The notes: generated from the letters alone by a model not told the origin. DNA of 64,000 nt from Pseudomonadales bacterium (GCA_024234325.1 JACKOJ010000004.1:186001-250000); one strand, 5' to 3'. Positions 43,088 through 53,948 are shown, counted from the first letter of the stretch. Program-made: numbers and translations.

Positions 43088-43128
43088 GGGGTCAGAGTCA
43101 TTTGATCGAATCAAACAACTCTGACCCC
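43088..43128. repeat. GGGGTCAGAGT palindromic repeat, copy E (compact hairpin)
   Basis: GGGGTCAGAGTCATTTGAT (43088-43106) faces ATCAAACAACTCTGACCCC (43110-43128) with a 3-base loop and two mismatches. Compared with copy D the outer GTG...CAC has become GGG...CCC, a paired change that keeps the stem. Lies just after the PQQ dehydrogenase stop. Confidence 0.8.
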
Positions 43129-43159
43129 GGGTTTGGCTTCATTTAAGCCCGGTGCCCTG

Positions 43160-45091
43160 TCAGGGCAGCGTGTAGGCCACCAGTTGCGCAGGCGTGCCAC
43201 GGCCACCCACGAACATCGCCAGGTATTGCTTGCCTTCGTGTTCGTAGGTGAAGGGCAGACCAGTCTGGTTGTCCGGCAACTCCATCTGCAGAATCACTTC
43301 CCCGGTCTGCTTGTTGATCACGCGCATGCTGGGGCCTGCGTCCGCAGTACCCACACCTTCGGTCACGAACAGCAGGGTCTTGGTCAGCAGCACACCGGAG
43401 CGTGTCGGCACACCGGTATCGGGCAGGTCCACGCCCTGCAACAGCGGGTGATTGGCAATGCGGTCCGGCGTGTCCGTATTGGCCACCCACCACAGATGAT
43501 CCCCCGTGTTCATGTCGATCGCCGTCACGCGACCATACGGGGGCTTGATGACCTCCAGACCCTGGATACGGGGAATACGGATGCCCCCTCCCTGGCTGAA
43601 ATCGATGTCCGAGGCCGGGTTCTTGGCCAGGGCCAGTGCCTGTAACTGCGTTCTGGATGGAACGTACAGAATGCCGGTTTCCGGGTCCATCGCAGAGCCT
43701 TCCCAGTTGGAACCCCCGGTGGAAGACGGCAGGCTCAGCAGGCCACGCGTACCATCCGGTGCTTCCGCCAGCGAAGGCGGCGAAAACAGACTGGGGCTGA
43801 GACGGAAGCCCTGAATGGCCTCCAGCGCAAGCGTACGCAGCTCGGGAGTGAAGTCGATCAGATCCGCCTCCGAGAAACCCTGGCGGTCAAACGCTGCCGG
43901 ACGTGTCGGAAAGGGTTGGGTGACGGAATACCACTCACCCGGCACGTCTCCTGCCGGAACAGGGCGTTCCTCGATCGGCCAGATCGGCTCGCCTGTCTGA
44001 CGATCAAAGGTGTAGACGAAAGCCTGCTTGGTGACCGCCATGACCACCTTGCGCCCATTGGGCAGGTCTGCCAGCACGGGAGCGGAAGGCAGGTCCCAGT
44101 CCCAGATGTCGTGGTGAATCAGCTGGTAATGCCAGCGGCGCTGCCCCGTCTTGACATCCAGCGCCACCAGGCTACTGGAGAACAGATTGGAGCCCGGACG
44201 GTCGCCACCGTAATAGTCCCCCGTGGGGTCTTCCACCGGCAGGAACAGCAGGCCCAGATCCGGGTCCCCGGACATCGGCGCCCACACCCCGGCATTGCCC
44301 GTGTATTCGGCACTGTTTTCCAGCCAGGACTCATGACCGGCCTCACCAGCCTCGGGAATGGTGTGGAAGGTCCACAGCAACTCGCCGGTATGTACGTCGA
44401 AGCCACGGATATCGCCCTTAACATTGGATTTGGAGCGCGGACGCCCGCCTGTGGAGTGCGCGGCCCCCACAACAATCACATCGTTCATGACGAAGGGCGG
44501 CGCAGAGGCGCCAATATCCACATCTCCGAAACGCGGGTCTTCGGCATTACGCAGCCCCACCATCAGGTCCACGATGCCGTCGTTGCCGAAATTGGCATCC
44601 GGAATACCGGTCTCGGCATCCAGAGACACCAGGTGATAACCCGGGGTGATGTCGAAAATGCGTTTCTTGTCGCCGTTGCGCCAGAAGGCAACGCCACGCC
44701 CAGCCCCTTTGCGCGGAGCCGTGCTGTAGCGCTGTCCTTCCTGCGGGCGCCACAGCCACAGCACCTGGCCGGAAGTGGCATCCAGGGCGATCACATTACG
44801 GGTGGAGGCGATGTTCGCGTACAGCACACCGTCCACCTCCAAAGGAGTAGAGGGGTTGGTGAAGTCTGCTGAGGGGCCGAACTTTTCTGTGGAAAAATTC
44901 CATGCCATGCGCAGGGAAGCGACATTTTCCGCGTTGATCTGATCGAGTGGGGAGTAACGCTGGGAGAAGAAACTGCCGTGGTATATCGGCCAGTCACCCT
45001 GCTCTACACTGGTGCCAGTCTGAGCCATCGCCAGCGAAGCGCACAAAGCAGCACTTGCGGTGAGGACGGAGACCTGTGTTCTTATTTTCAT
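43160..45091 (-). CDS. PQQ-dependent dehydrogenase (soluble periplasmic quinoprotein)
   Basis: 643 residues from ATG 45091 with AGGAGTG upstream. After the signal peptide (cleavage near AMA-Q) come repeated W-motif blades of an eight-bladed beta-propeller, for example VIALDATSGQVLWLWRPQEG and LVALDVKTGQRRWHYQLIHH followed by DIWDWDLPSAPVL. There are no N-terminal membrane helices and no c-type haem motif. Substrate (alcohol, sugar or acid) unknown. A TetR-like palindrome lies about 120 bases upstream, and copy E of the palindromic repeat follows the gene. Confidence 0.9.
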   Translation of the reverse strand: MKIRTQVSVLTASAALCASLAMAQTGTSVEQGDWPIYHGSFFSQRYSPLDQINAENVASLRMAWNFSTEKFGPSADFTNPSTPLEVDGVLYANIASTRNVIALDATSGQVLWLWRPQEGQRYSTAPRKGAGRGVAFWRNGDKKRIFDITPGYHLVSLDAETGIPDANFGNDGIVDLMVGLRNAEDPRFGDVDIGASAPPFVMNDVIVVGAAHSTGGRPRSKSNVKGDIRGFDVHTGELLWTFHTIPEAGEAGHESWLENSAEYTGNAGVWAPMSGDPDLGLLFLPVEDPTGDYYGGDRPGSNLFSSSLVALDVKTGQRRWHYQLIHHDIWDWDLPSAPVLADLPNGRKVVMAVTKQAFVYTFDRQTGEPIWPIEERPVPAGDVPGEWYSVTQPFPTRPAAFDRQGFSEADLIDFTPELRTLALEAIQGFRLSPSLFSPPSLAEAPDGTRGLLSLPSSTGGSNWEGSAMDPETGILYVPSRTQLQALALAKNPASDIDFSQGGGIRIPRIQGLEVIKPPYGRVTAIDMNTGDHLWWVANTDTPDRIANHPLLQGVDLPDTGVPTRSGVLLTKTLLFVTEGVGTADAGPSMRVINKQTGEVILQMELPDNQTGLPFTYEHEGKQYLAMFVGGRGTPAQLVAYTLP

Positions 45092-45211
45092 TGAGGACAC
45101 TCCTGTCAAAGCTTGCTTATTGTTATTCGCCCTGCGCTTGCCGCCTGCGCCGCAAGGCATACACGCTCTCAAGTTTCGGGGTCGGAACACTTTAAGCGCT
45201 CTGCGCTCAAA

Positions 45212-45227
45212 TGACCAGTCCTGGTCA
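45212..45227. promoter_or_regulatory. Candidate TetR-type operator
   Basis: TGACCAGTCCTGGTCA: perfect 7-base arms around two bases, in the 273-base gap between the divergent PQQ-dehydrogenase and DUF302 genes. Size and symmetry are typical of TetR-family operators. No tetR gene is in the window, so the regulator is unknown. Confidence 0.45.
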
Positions 45228-45364
45228 CTTTTTCATTCTCCAGTCTCTGCCCTTGCCCTGCCCGCAAGGAAAGGAGTGCAGGAATCTTGATTTTCCCTCT
45301 TCTTTTGTCGCCCTCTCATGGTTAACATCCCGACAGGCTTTCATCCACCCATTGTGAGGACACC

Positions 45365-45748
45365 ATGTATTACATCGCTGAATCCGCTAAATCATTCGAA
45401 CAGGCATCCACCGATCTGGACGCCGCGGTAAAACGAAACGGCTTCGGCGTGTTGCATGTACACGACCTGGGGGGAACCCTGCGCAGCAAAGGGGTAGATT
45501 TCAAGGAACAGTGCCGGGTCTTCGAGGTGTGCAACCCGCAGCAGGCCGCCAAGGTGCTGGCAAGCGATATGCGCCTGAACATGGCACTGCCCTGCCGCAT
45601 CTCCGTATTCACCGAAGGCAACAAGACCTTCCTGGGGTTGATCAAACCTGCCGATATGCTGGCCAGCCTGTCCCAGGATGCAGCCCTGGCAGAGGTGGCC
45701 GCACAGGTCGAGGGCAGCACAATAAAGATGATTGATGAAGCAAAATAA
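45365..45748 (+). CDS. DUF302-family protein
   Basis: 127 residues; GTGAGGACACC precedes the ATG. FGVLHVHDLGGTLRSKGVDF and the Cys-containing CRVFEVCNPQQAAKVL, together with LPCRISVFTEG, are the DUF302 pattern. These single-domain proteins have a mixed alpha/beta fold and often sit beside metal- or sulfur-related genes. Cellular role unknown; no signal peptide. Confidence 0.88.
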   Translation: MYYIAESAKSFEQASTDLDAAVKRNGFGVLHVHDLGGTLRSKGVDFKEQCRVFEVCNPQQAAKVLASDMRLNMALPCRISVFTEGNKTFLGLIKPADMLASLSQDAALAEVAAQVEGSTIKMIDEAK

Positions 45749-45777
45749 AGCTCAAGATCGAGTTTGGGATATTTGCA

Positions 45778-46664
45778 ATGCGACGTTTTACCACCAGCCT
45801 TTTGTCCTTCCTGCTGCCCCTGGGCTTGCCTGTGCTCACCCACGCCGACCTGGCAAACGCGGTGCAGGCAATGGAGGACACTTCCCACCCGCTGATACTC
45901 ATGCGCACCTCGCGCGGGGATATCTATGTGGAGCTGTTCCCCGAGTCCGCGCCGCGCAATGTCGCCAACTTCATCGCACTGGCAGAAGGTCAGGTGCCCC
46001 TGTTCGACGTTGCCACCCAGCAGGAGGTGCAGCCGAACTACTACGACTACCGCGTCTTCTACCGCATACTGCGCAACACCCTGGTGCAGGCCGGTGCTCC
46101 CCGCTCACCGGAGGATGCGCACCCGGAATACAGCGTGATCGACGAGATCAATGCGCGAGACCTGGGCCTGAACGAGGCGAAGGTGCTGGACGAAACCGGC
46201 GCTCCCAACCCCTGCTGAACCTTGCCGATCGCCAGGCCTTTGAAGACAGCATTCTGATTCCGCTGTACCGCAAACTGGGCATCGAAACCCCGAGGCTCTG
46301 GAAAGCCGCCAGTTTGAGGTACACAAGGCACTGCGCGAGATGAGCCTGCGTCAGGCCTATGAAAACCTGGGTTATCGCTACAACGACCGCCTGAGCGCCC
46401 GCGCCCCGGCTGCGCGGCAGCCTCGCCATGGCGCAGGCCGAACCCAACGGCAATCAGGCCGAGTTTTACTTCCTCCTGCAGGATGCGCCCTGGCTTGCCG
46501 GCAGGGCGACGATTATCGGCGAAGTGGTGGACGGCATGGAGATTGTCGATCGCATCGATCAGGGTGCCGTGCTGCGCGGTGACAGCACAGAGCCCACGCC
46601 CACCACGGCCACCATGATTTTCGATGTGCGGCAGGTGAATGCCCCACCCTCACCGATACCCTAG
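45778..46664 (+). pseudogene. Periplasmic cyclophilin (peptidyl-prolyl isomerase), frameshifted
   Basis: The product is continuous only if read across three frames. The first part (45778 to about 46210) has a signal peptide and cyclophilin opening (GDIYVELFPESAPRNVANFI). It stops early at 46216-46218, and its continuation is found in other frames: NLADRQAFEDSI, then LREMSLRQAYENLGYR, then LAMAQAEPNGNQAEFYFLLQ to 46664. The breaks lie at C-runs near 46210 and 46293 and in a C-rich stretch near 46405. At the first two, adding one C restores the frame. I think these are sequence errors in a real gene of about 295 residues, though a decaying gene is possible. Confidence 0.75.
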
Positions 46665-46703
46665 TCCCTGGGTCGCCCCGGGGTTCATTCCAGCGAGAGC
46701 ATC

Positions 46704-46901
46704 ATGTCCAGAAAAGCAAAAAAGTGAAAGCGACCAGTATTCTCCCCATGGCAGCAGCGGGGGCCTTTTCATCGGCCTGGGCCTGGGTGCCCTGATGGGA
46801 GTGCCCTCGTGGCAACCCTGGTCGGTGTGGTGGCGGGCTGCGCGCTTGGCTATTCCATCGACCGGCGCAACGGCGTCAGCTACGGGCGTAAACCGCACTG
46901 A
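46704..46901 (+). pseudogene. Small glycine-rich membrane protein, frameshifted
   Basis: Taken as read, the frame from ATG 46704 stops after seven codons. Adding one A in the A-run near 46722, one G in the G-run near 46755 and one G near 46800 gives a single 66-residue protein. It starts with a basic MSRKAKK, then has two Gly-rich helices (GGLFIGLGLGALMGS and LVATLVGVVAGCALGYS) and ends YGRKPH, a glycine-zipper-like membrane protein. The corrected length fits exactly (201 bases). Function unknown. Confidence 0.5.
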
Positions 46902-46917
46902 GGTCGCGGGGAATATC

Positions 46918-49061
46918 TCACGCCGGTAGGGCGGCAGGGACGCCAGAATCGAGGCCGCCATAAAACTTGCTGACAATGCGCTCGTCAAACAGGGTGATGC
47001 GCCCGGTGTCGGTTTCATTGCGCAACAGACGCCCGCCGCCTGCACCAGCTTGAAGGCCGCCTCGGGCACGGACAGTTTCATGAAGGCGTTGCCGCCCTGC
47101 TGCTCGATCCACTGCGCCAGTGTCGCCTCGATCGGGTCATTGGGCACCGCAAAGGGCAGTTTGGCGATCAGCACATGCTGGCAATACTTCCCCGGCAGGT
47201 CCACACCCTCGGCAAAACTCGCCAGGCCAAAGATAATGCTCGGGTCTCCACGGTCGATGCGCTGCTTGTGAAACTTGATCAACTGCGCCTTCTGGTAATC
47301 GTCCTGGCACAGAATCAGCTCCCGCCATTCCCGGTCCAACCCGTCCAGCACATCCTGCATCTGCCGCCGGGAGCTGAACAGCATCAACGCCCCTTCCGCT
47401 TGTCCAGCACCTTCGGCAGCATCTCCACGATCGCCTCCGTGTGCTGCGCGCTGTTGCCGGGGTCGCAGTTCAGTTTCGGCACGATGAAACTGGCCGCATT
47501 GGCATAATCGAAGGGGCTGGCGATGCGATGGTATTGCGTGCGCGGCGGCAGCCCCGCCCGCATCTGCAGCACATCAAACTGCCCCAGCGCAGACAGGGTG
47601 GCGGAGGTCAGCACCGCGCCCGCGCAGCGTTGCCACAGGCTCTCCTGCAAGGTGATCGCCGCCAGCACCGGGCTGCAGGAAATGCCGATGTCCACGTTGC
47701 CACCAAACTCATTCAGCGTCAGCCAGCGGGCCCAGGGGCCTGCCCCTGGGCATCCTGCCAGGCAAACTGCGCCCACAGCTTCTGGCTGCCCTGGGCACGG
47801 GCGGCCATGCTGCCAACGATGGGAAACCAGTATTCCGCGCGCTGGCGTGAATCCAGACGTTGCTGCCCGCTTCCATATTGGTTTTCAGCTCGGCGCCCAG
47901 CTCCTGAAACACAGCAGCAAGGCGGGTGTACTGGGCATCCAGCGTGTCCGCCAGCTCGCGCAGGTCTTCCGGCACCTGCCCCATGGCGAAGGCGTGCTGC
48001 TGCGATTGTTCTCCCTGGCGATCCGTTTCGGCGCTGTGCAGAATCTGTTCGCACAGCGGCCAGATCTCGTTCAGGCGCAGCTCGGCCATCTCCAGCGCCT
48101 GCTCCACGGCGGACAATTCCCGCTTGAGCACGCGATTCTCCTCCAGCACCGTATCCGCAGCGAGCTTGCCCAGCGTCTTGCGCCACTGGTCGAGCGCTCC
48201 CAGGCTGGCCTTGAGGCGGGTGAAACTGGCGAAGTGATTGTTGCTCTTCAGAGGAAGATGGTGCGCCTCGTCGAAGATGTAGATGGAGTCCTCGGGCGCC
48301 GGCAGAATCACACCGCCGCCCAGCGCCAGGTCGGCCAGCACCAGATCGTGGTTGGCCACCACACAATCGGCCTTCTGCACCTCCTCCCGCGCCTTGTAGA
48401 AACAGCAGTTGCTGAAATTGGAGCACTTCTGGCCGATGCACTGCCCGTTGTCCACGGTCACCGGCTGCCATTCCTGGTCCGTCAGCAGGGTTTCCCAGTC
48501 ATCGCGATCCCCGTGCCATTCCCCCGCGCTGATCTTGCGGAACATCTTCTCGTAGAGCGCCAGGGACTGGGCGTTGGGCGGGATGATGACATCGCCGTAG
48601 AGATCGGCAATGGCATTAAGGCTGTCGTTGCCGCTGAGCAGCATATCCAGACGGGACAGGCAGAGATAGCGGCCACGCCCCTTGGCCAGGGTATAGGAAA
48701 ACTCAAGGCCGCTGTGGCGTTTGATATCCGGCAGATCCTTGAGCGTCACCTGCTCCTGCAGGGCGACCGTGGCTGTAGCTAGAATCACGGTCTTGTTCAG
48801 ATACTGCGCCACCGGCAGTGCACCCAGCACATAGGCCAGTGTCTTACCCGTGCCGGTGCCTGCCTCCACCACGCAGACCGGGCCTCCCGTATCGGCGCCC
48901 TCCTCTTCCGCTTCCGCTTCCGCCACCGGATCGATCTGCCCCAGGCTCTTGGCAATCTCGGCAATCATCACTCTCTGCCCATAACGCGGCGCAAGGGATT
49001 TGTTCTCCAGAATCTGCCGGTAGGCACTCTGGATAAGCTGTTTGATATCGTCGGGAAGCAT
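46918..49061 (-). pseudogene. dinG: ATP-dependent DNA helicase DinG, frameshifted
   Basis: The N-terminal part (49061 to about 47860) has Walker A (EAGTGTGKTLAY), iron-sulfur Cys residues (CIGQKCSNFSNCCF) and Walker B IFDEAHHL. After that the product jumps frame four times, near 47860, 47740, 47388 and 47040, to end PAALPA at 46918. Four added bases make 716 codons, almost exactly the E. coli DinG length of 716 residues. At 47388 and 47040 one G missing from a G-run explains the shift. DinG unwinds R-loops and D-loops; the gene is probably intact in the organism. Confidence 0.85.
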
Positions 49062-49319
49062 GAAAAACGGCGTTCTACAGTTCGGCGGCGGGGGATCCGC
49101 GGCGGCGCTGGCAAGTATAGCATCGCGCTACCCGGAGAGTGTCAGCGGGACAGGATGCTGATAAACACTGCGGATTGCTATCGGCACGGAAAAAACATCT
49201 GCTAGAATGGCCGCTCTCGAGTCGGCCACGGGGCCTGTGCCATTGCTATCGATCGTCTATCCTGAACAAGACCTCCATTTCGCGGTATCTATCGAGCCCC
49301 CCAAGAGATCAGCAGCACG

Positions 49320-52238
49320 ATGATTTTCCAGACCTTCCTTCAAAGCAAAAACTGGCAGCATAAAGATCCCGGCATTCGCCTGGAGGCTATTGCAGAACTC
49401 CACCACAGCTTCGACCCGAACGACGAGGGCGCCGATGAAGCAGGCAGAATTCTTGCCGACATGGCGACACAGGACAGCGACAACGCCGTCCGCCTCGCGG
49501 CCATCGCCCATGTGCGCGATGTGGGGGTGTTGAGCACCCTGCGCGAGGATGCCGATACCGACATCGCCAATGCGGCCCTGATGCAGTATTGCCGCCTGGT
49601 GTCCGGTTCAGTGCCCAACCATCTCGATGCTGCGCAGCGCTTGGACCTGATGCAGCAGATGCAGGACAAGACCAGCCTGCTGGCGGTGCTGCACGACTGT
49701 GGCTGTGACGAGATCGGCCTGGCCACGCTGAGCCGCCTGCAACAGGACTTCGAGCTGGACGAACAGGGGCTGCTGGACATCGCGGCCCACTCCAATAATC
49801 ACACCGTGCGCCACGCCGCAGCGGTGCAGATCGAAACCCCCGCCCTGCTGCAGCAACTGGAAACCCTGGTGCGCCAAAAGGACAAAACCGTCTACCGGAT
49901 GTGCAAGGACAAACTGCAGGCCCTGCACGATGCCGAGGCCAAAAAGCAGGCCGATGCCGCACTGGCGGCGCAGCTCTGTGAGGATATCGAGACCCTCGCC
50001 GGCAAGGTGATCGGCGCCCTCAGTCAGGCCCAGTACGAATACAAGCTCAGTCAATGGCAGGACGTTCGTCAGGAAGCCGCTGCCGCGCTGCAAACGCGTT
50101 TCGAGCAGGCCTGCAGTGCCCTTGAGGCGCGGCTGCAGGAACACGCCGCCGAGCAGCAGCAAAAAGCCCTGCAGGAGCGGCGTTTCGCCGACCTGCTCAC
50201 CGCCTGCATCGCAAGCGAGGCCCTGCTGAACGGTTTACAGGCGCCGCTGAGTGAAGAGCAGATCAATGCCCTGGAACTGCAGCAGCACGCCCTGGAAGCC
50301 CTGCGTCACGACACCCTGGCTGCGGGGGGCGTGGAGCAGGAGGTACTGGATCGTACGCGCACACTCCAGGAAACCCTGTCCGGCGCCATTCGTGCCCATC
50401 ACACCCTGGAGACCAAGCGCGCAGACCTGGATGCCCTGCAGGAAACACTGAATGGCCTGAGCCACAAGAACACCGCAGGTATCGCCGCTGCAGCCAAGCG
50501 TCTGCACCGCCTGCTGCCGGACAATACCTGGCCCCACACCCTGCCCTCCAGCGAACTGCACCAGCAGTGCCTGGCCATGCAGGAACAGCTCGGCAAACTG
50601 CAAAACCGCAACAAGGCCTACCTAGAAAAACTGCACAAGGATTCCCTGGAGCACATTGCCGCCCTGGAGAAACACATTGAGGCCGGGCAGGTCAACGAAG
50701 CCCAGCGCATGTGGGATAAGGTCCTGGGTGCCATCAAGAATGGTGACGAGGCTCTACAGAAGACCCTGCACGAGCTGCTCGCGCCCTTCAAGCCTCGCAT
50801 CAGCGAGCTGATCGACTGGAAGAACTTCGCGGCCGCACAGAAAAAGAAAGACCTGATCGCACAGATGCAGGCGCTCATTGAGAGCAGCCAGCACGCCGCA
50901 GAAAAATCCAAAGCAATCAAAACATTGCAGGACGAATGGAAGAAACTTGGTCACTCCGTACAAAACGATGTCCTGTGGAACCAATTCAATAAGGCTGCCC
51001 GCAAGGCCTTTGAGCCCTGCAAACAGTATTTCAAGGAACGCAAGGCCAAGCTGCACAGCAATCTGGAGGAACGCATAAAGATCTGCGTGCAACTGGAAGA
51101 GCTGAGCACAACGCTGACACCGGACAGCAATATCGCCGAAATCAACAAGATCGAGGCCAAGGCGGTAGAAGACTGGAAACTCTACGCCCCCGTCGAGCAG
51201 GCCAAAATCAAAAATCTACAGAAGCGTTTCAACGATGCCCTGAATCCGATTCGTCAGTTCAAACGCAAGATTCTGCAAATCAATGCCGCGCAGAAGCTGG
51301 AACTGATAGCAGAAGCGGAGAAACTCGCCGTTCAGGAAAACGTGCAGGAAGCCATGGAGCAGGCCAAGAAACTGCAGGCCCAGTGGAAAACCATTGGTCC
51401 CTCCCCCTTCAAGGACGACCGCAATCACTGGACGGCCTTCCGTGCCGCCTGCGACAAGATTTTCGCCCGACGTAAGACAGAAGGCAGCCCCAAAACCCAG
51501 CGCCCGGCCCGAGACAAGGCTCCCCAGTCTCCCGCCATCACGGCCGCCAAAGAGGTGCTGCGCAGCCTGCGTGAGCTGATCCAGCGCAGCAGCGAGGAGC
51601 TGGTCAATTCCCGCCGGGAGTTCCAGCAGTTGCAGGAACGCTTCAGCGAGCAGCTCAAAGAAGACATCCGTCACGAACGCCGCGCCCTGCAGGAGCAATG
51701 GGAAAAGCTCAGCCGCCAGTATCACAGCAAGCTGAAGGCCGCCCCGGACAAGAAGAGCCTGCAGCTCGTTGATCAGGCCAAGACCAAAGCGGAATTTCTT
51801 GAGACGCTTGAGCTTGCCGCACTGGCGGGCAAGAACACCGATGCCGATCTGGATGCCCTGCAGGACGAGTGGCAGGCGCTTGGCCGTGTTTCCGACCTGA
51901 AACAGGAACAGGCACTGGAGCAGCGCTTCCAGTCAATCTACCAGCATGTGGACAAAGCTGCTCTCAAGCGCCAGAGCAAGGACAACGAAGAGAAAGCCCG
52001 GGAGCTGTGTATTGCCGCCGAGATTCTGGCCAACCAGGAAACGCCCGAGGCCGACAAGGCCCTGCGCATGCAGGTACAGCTCAAGCAACTCAAACAGAGC
52101 TTCGGCAGCCGCGACACCAAGAGTGCCACGCAGCAGCTCAGCGAGCTTGAGGTGCAGCTGCTGTGCCTGGGGCCGCTGGAAGCCAAAACCCGCAAGGCCT
52201 GCCTGGAAAGACTGCAGAAGGCTCGCGCCACACTCTGA
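49320..52238 (+). CDS. Large HEAT-like/DUF349 coiled-coil protein
   Basis: 972 residues. The first ~190 look like HEAT repeats ([40 protein letters not shown]). From about residue 200 the protein is a long charged helical array with repeated DUF349 units, seen as evenly spaced W-k-x-[IL]-g motifs ([46 protein letters not shown]). DUF349 proteins are large and poorly understood; some bind nucleic acid or ribosomes. No membrane segment or signal peptide. aroA follows after 26 bases on the same strand. Confidence 0.88.
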   Translation: MIFQTFLQSKNWQHKDPGIRLEAIAELHHSFDPNDEGADEAGRILADMATQDSDNAVRLAAIAHVRDVGVLSTLREDADTDIANAALMQYCRLVSGSVPNHLDAAQRLDLMQQMQDKTSLLAVLHDCGCDEIGLATLSRLQQDFELDEQGLLDIAAHSNNHTVRHAAAVQIETPALLQQLETLVRQKDKTVYRMCKDKLQALHDAEAKKQADAALAAQLCEDIETLAGKVIGALSQAQYEYKLSQWQDVRQEAAAALQTRFEQACSALEARLQEHAAEQQQKALQERRFADLLTACIASEALLNGLQAPLSEEQINALELQQHALEALRHDTLAAGGVEQEVLDRTRTLQETLSGAIRAHHTLETKRADLDALQETLNGLSHKNTAGIAAAAKRLHRLLPDNTWPHTLPSSELHQQCLAMQEQLGKLQNRNKAYLEKLHKDSLEHIAALEKHIEAGQVNEAQRMWDKVLGAIKNGDEALQKTLHELLAPFKPRISELIDWKNFAAAQKKKDLIAQMQALIESSQHAAEKSKAIKTLQDEWKKLGHSVQNDVLWNQFNKAARKAFEPCKQYFKERKAKLHSNLEERIKICVQLEELSTTLTPDSNIAEINKIEAKAVEDWKLYAPVEQAKIKNLQKRFNDALNPIRQFKRKILQINAAQKLELIAEAEKLAVQENVQEAMEQAKKLQAQWKTIGPSPFKDDRNHWTAFRAACDKIFARRKTEGSPKTQRPARDKAPQSPAITAAKEVLRSLRELIQRSSEELVNSRREFQQLQERFSEQLKEDIRHERRALQEQWEKLSRQYHSKLKAAPDKKSLQLVDQAKTKAEFLETLELAALAGKNTDADLDALQDEWQALGRVSDLKQEQALEQRFQSIYQHVDKAALKRQSKDNEEKARELCIAAEILANQETPEADKALRMQVQLKQLKQSFGSRDTKSATQQLSELEVQLLCLGPLEAKTRKACLERLQKARATL

Positions 52239-52264
52239 ACCAAAACCCGATCCGAAGACCGATT

Positions 52265-53551
52265 ATGGAAACGCTGATCCTGCCTCCCCTCGCCTCTGTC
52301 GAGGGGGAGCTCACATTGCCCGGCTCCAAGAGCCTGTCCAACCGCATTCTGCTGCTGGCCGCCGTTGCCTCGGGGGAAACCCGTATCAGCAACCTGCTGG
52401 ACAGCGATGACGTGCGCCATATGCTCAACGCCCTTAAGGCGCTCGGCGTGACTTACCAGCTCAGTGCCGATCGCCGCGAATGCATCGTGCAGGGCAAAGC
52501 AGGTCCACTGCACCACGAAGGCGGCCTGTCCCTGTTTCTGGGCAATGCGGGCACGGCCATGCGCCCCTTGTGTGCCATGCTCAGCGCCAGCCGGGGCGAA
52601 TTCACGCTGAGCGGCGAGCCGCGCATGAGCGAACGCCCCATCGGCGATCTGGTGGACTGCCTGCGTACCTGTGGTGCCCATATTGATTACCTGGGCAACG
52701 CAGCTTACCCGCCCCTGAAGATTCACGGGCAGGGTCTGAGCGGAGGCCAGGTCCGCATCAAGGGCAATATCTCCAGCCAGTTCCTGACGGCCATGCTGAT
52801 GGCCGCCCCCTTTTGCAGCGATGACCTGATTATCGAGGTGGAAGGCGAGCTGGTCTCCAAGCCCTATATCCTGATTACCCTCGATGTCATGGCCCGGTTC
52901 GGCGTGCAGGTGGAAAATCAGGACTATCGCCGCTTCGTGATCAAGGCTGGCCAGCGCTACAGCGCACCGGGGGACCTCATGGTTGAGGGCGATGCCTCCT
53001 CCGCCTCCTATTTTCTCGCCGCAGCCGCGATTGCGGGCGGCACGGTGCGCGTGCACGGCACCGGCCTGAACTCCGTGCAGGGGGATGTCCGCTTTGCCGA
53101 GGTGCTGGAGCAGATGGGCGCCAAGGTGCGCTGGGGCGATACCTGGATAGAAGTCAGCCGCGGGGAGCTGAACGGCGTGGACGTGGACCTGAACCACATC
53201 CCGGACGCCGCCATGACCATTGCCACCACCGCCTTGTTCGCCAAAGGGCGCACCGCCATCCGCAATGTCTACAATCTGCGCGTGAAGGAGACAGACCGTC
53301 TCAGCGCCCTGGCTACGGAATTGCGCAAAGTCGGCGCGACGGTGGAGGAAGGCGAGGACTATCTGCTCATCGACCCGCCCGCCCACATCCAGGCCGCCAG
53401 CATCGACACCTACGACGACCACCGCATGGCCATGTGTTTCTCCCTGGCCGCCTTCGGCGAGAGCCCCATCACCATCAATGACCCGGGCTGCACTGCCAAG
53501 ACCTTCCCGGAATACTTCGACCTGTTTCAGTCGCTGACCACGCCTCGCTGA
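52265..53551 (+). CDS. aroA: EPSP synthase (3-phosphoshikimate 1-carboxyvinyltransferase)
   Basis: 428 residues from ATG 52265; upstream codons in frame belong to the previous gene. [16 protein letters not shown] and [13 protein letters not shown], with [10 protein letters not shown] near the end, identify a class I (glyphosate-sensitive type) enzyme. It adds enolpyruvate to shikimate-3-phosphate in aromatic amino acid synthesis. Length matches E. coli AroA (427). Confidence 0.97.
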   Translation: METLILPPLASVEGELTLPGSKSLSNRILLLAAVASGETRISNLLDSDDVRHMLNALKALGVTYQLSADRRECIVQGKAGPLHHEGGLSLFLGNAGTAMRPLCAMLSASRGEFTLSGEPRMSERPIGDLVDCLRTCGAHIDYLGNAAYPPLKIHGQGLSGGQVRIKGNISSQFLTAMLMAAPFCSDDLIIEVEGELVSKPYILITLDVMARFGVQVENQDYRRFVIKAGQRYSAPGDLMVEGDASSASYFLAAAAIAGGTVRVHGTGLNSVQGDVRFAEVLEQMGAKVRWGDTWIEVSRGELNGVDVDLNHIPDAAMTIATTALFAKGRTAIRNVYNLRVKETDRLSALATELRKVGATVEEGEDYLLIDPPAHIQAASIDTYDDHRMAMCFSLAAFGESPITINDPGCTAKTFPEYFDLFQSLTTPR

Positions 53552-53639
53552 GGCGTACGCTGGCCTGGCGCAAGAAACCGCCACAGGGATTAAAAATTCC
53601 AGGAAGAAGCGCTAAGCGATTGTTGGCAATGGAGAATTC

Positions 53640-53713
53640 TGGAGCGGGTGATGGGAATCGAACCCACGTCTAAAGCTTGGGAAGCTCTCGTTCTACCATT
53701 GAACTACACCCGC
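53640..53713 (-). tRNA. tRNA-Gly (CCC)
   Basis: 74 bases including an encoded CCA end. Acceptor GCGGGTG pairs with CACCCGC; the D stem is GTTC/GAAC; the anticodon loop TTCCCAA gives CCC; the T loop is TTCGATT. The sequence is close to E. coli glyU. It lies 21 bases from a tRNA-Pro gene on the same strand and probably shares its transcript. Confidence 0.95.
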
Positions 53714-53734
53714 GGGTTGGGGATTGGGTCGGGT

Positions 53735-53811
53735 TGGTCGGAGTGAGAGGATTCGAACCTCCGGCATCTACGTCCCGAACGTAGCACTCTACCAGGCTGA
53801 GCTACACTCCG
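53735..53811 (-). tRNA. tRNA-Pro (CGG)
   Basis: 77 bases with encoded CCA. Acceptor CGGAGTG/CACTCCG with A as discriminator, anticodon stem CTACG/CGTAG, loop TTCGGGA giving anticodon CGG, T loop TTCGAAT. All stems pair fully. Confidence 0.95.
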
Positions 53812-53948
53812 ACTGAGACCCAAAGCCAGCGCCACTGCAAATCCAACTGCGCTGACCGGGGCGCATGATAGTTCATATGGGGAGGCAATTCCAAGCCGTG
53901 GATAAAAAAATCTAATCGTCAGAACCTCACTTTCGCGCAGACCTTGGC

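Noticed and set aside
30534..43128. CRISPR array
   Set aside because: The repeats are far apart, palindromic and variable, with genes between them and no regular spacers or cas genes.
53540..53556. ACGCCTC/GAGGCGT hairpin as aroA terminator
   Set aside because: The stem is only 7 bp, overlaps the aroA stop codon and has no T run, so it is not listed as a terminator.
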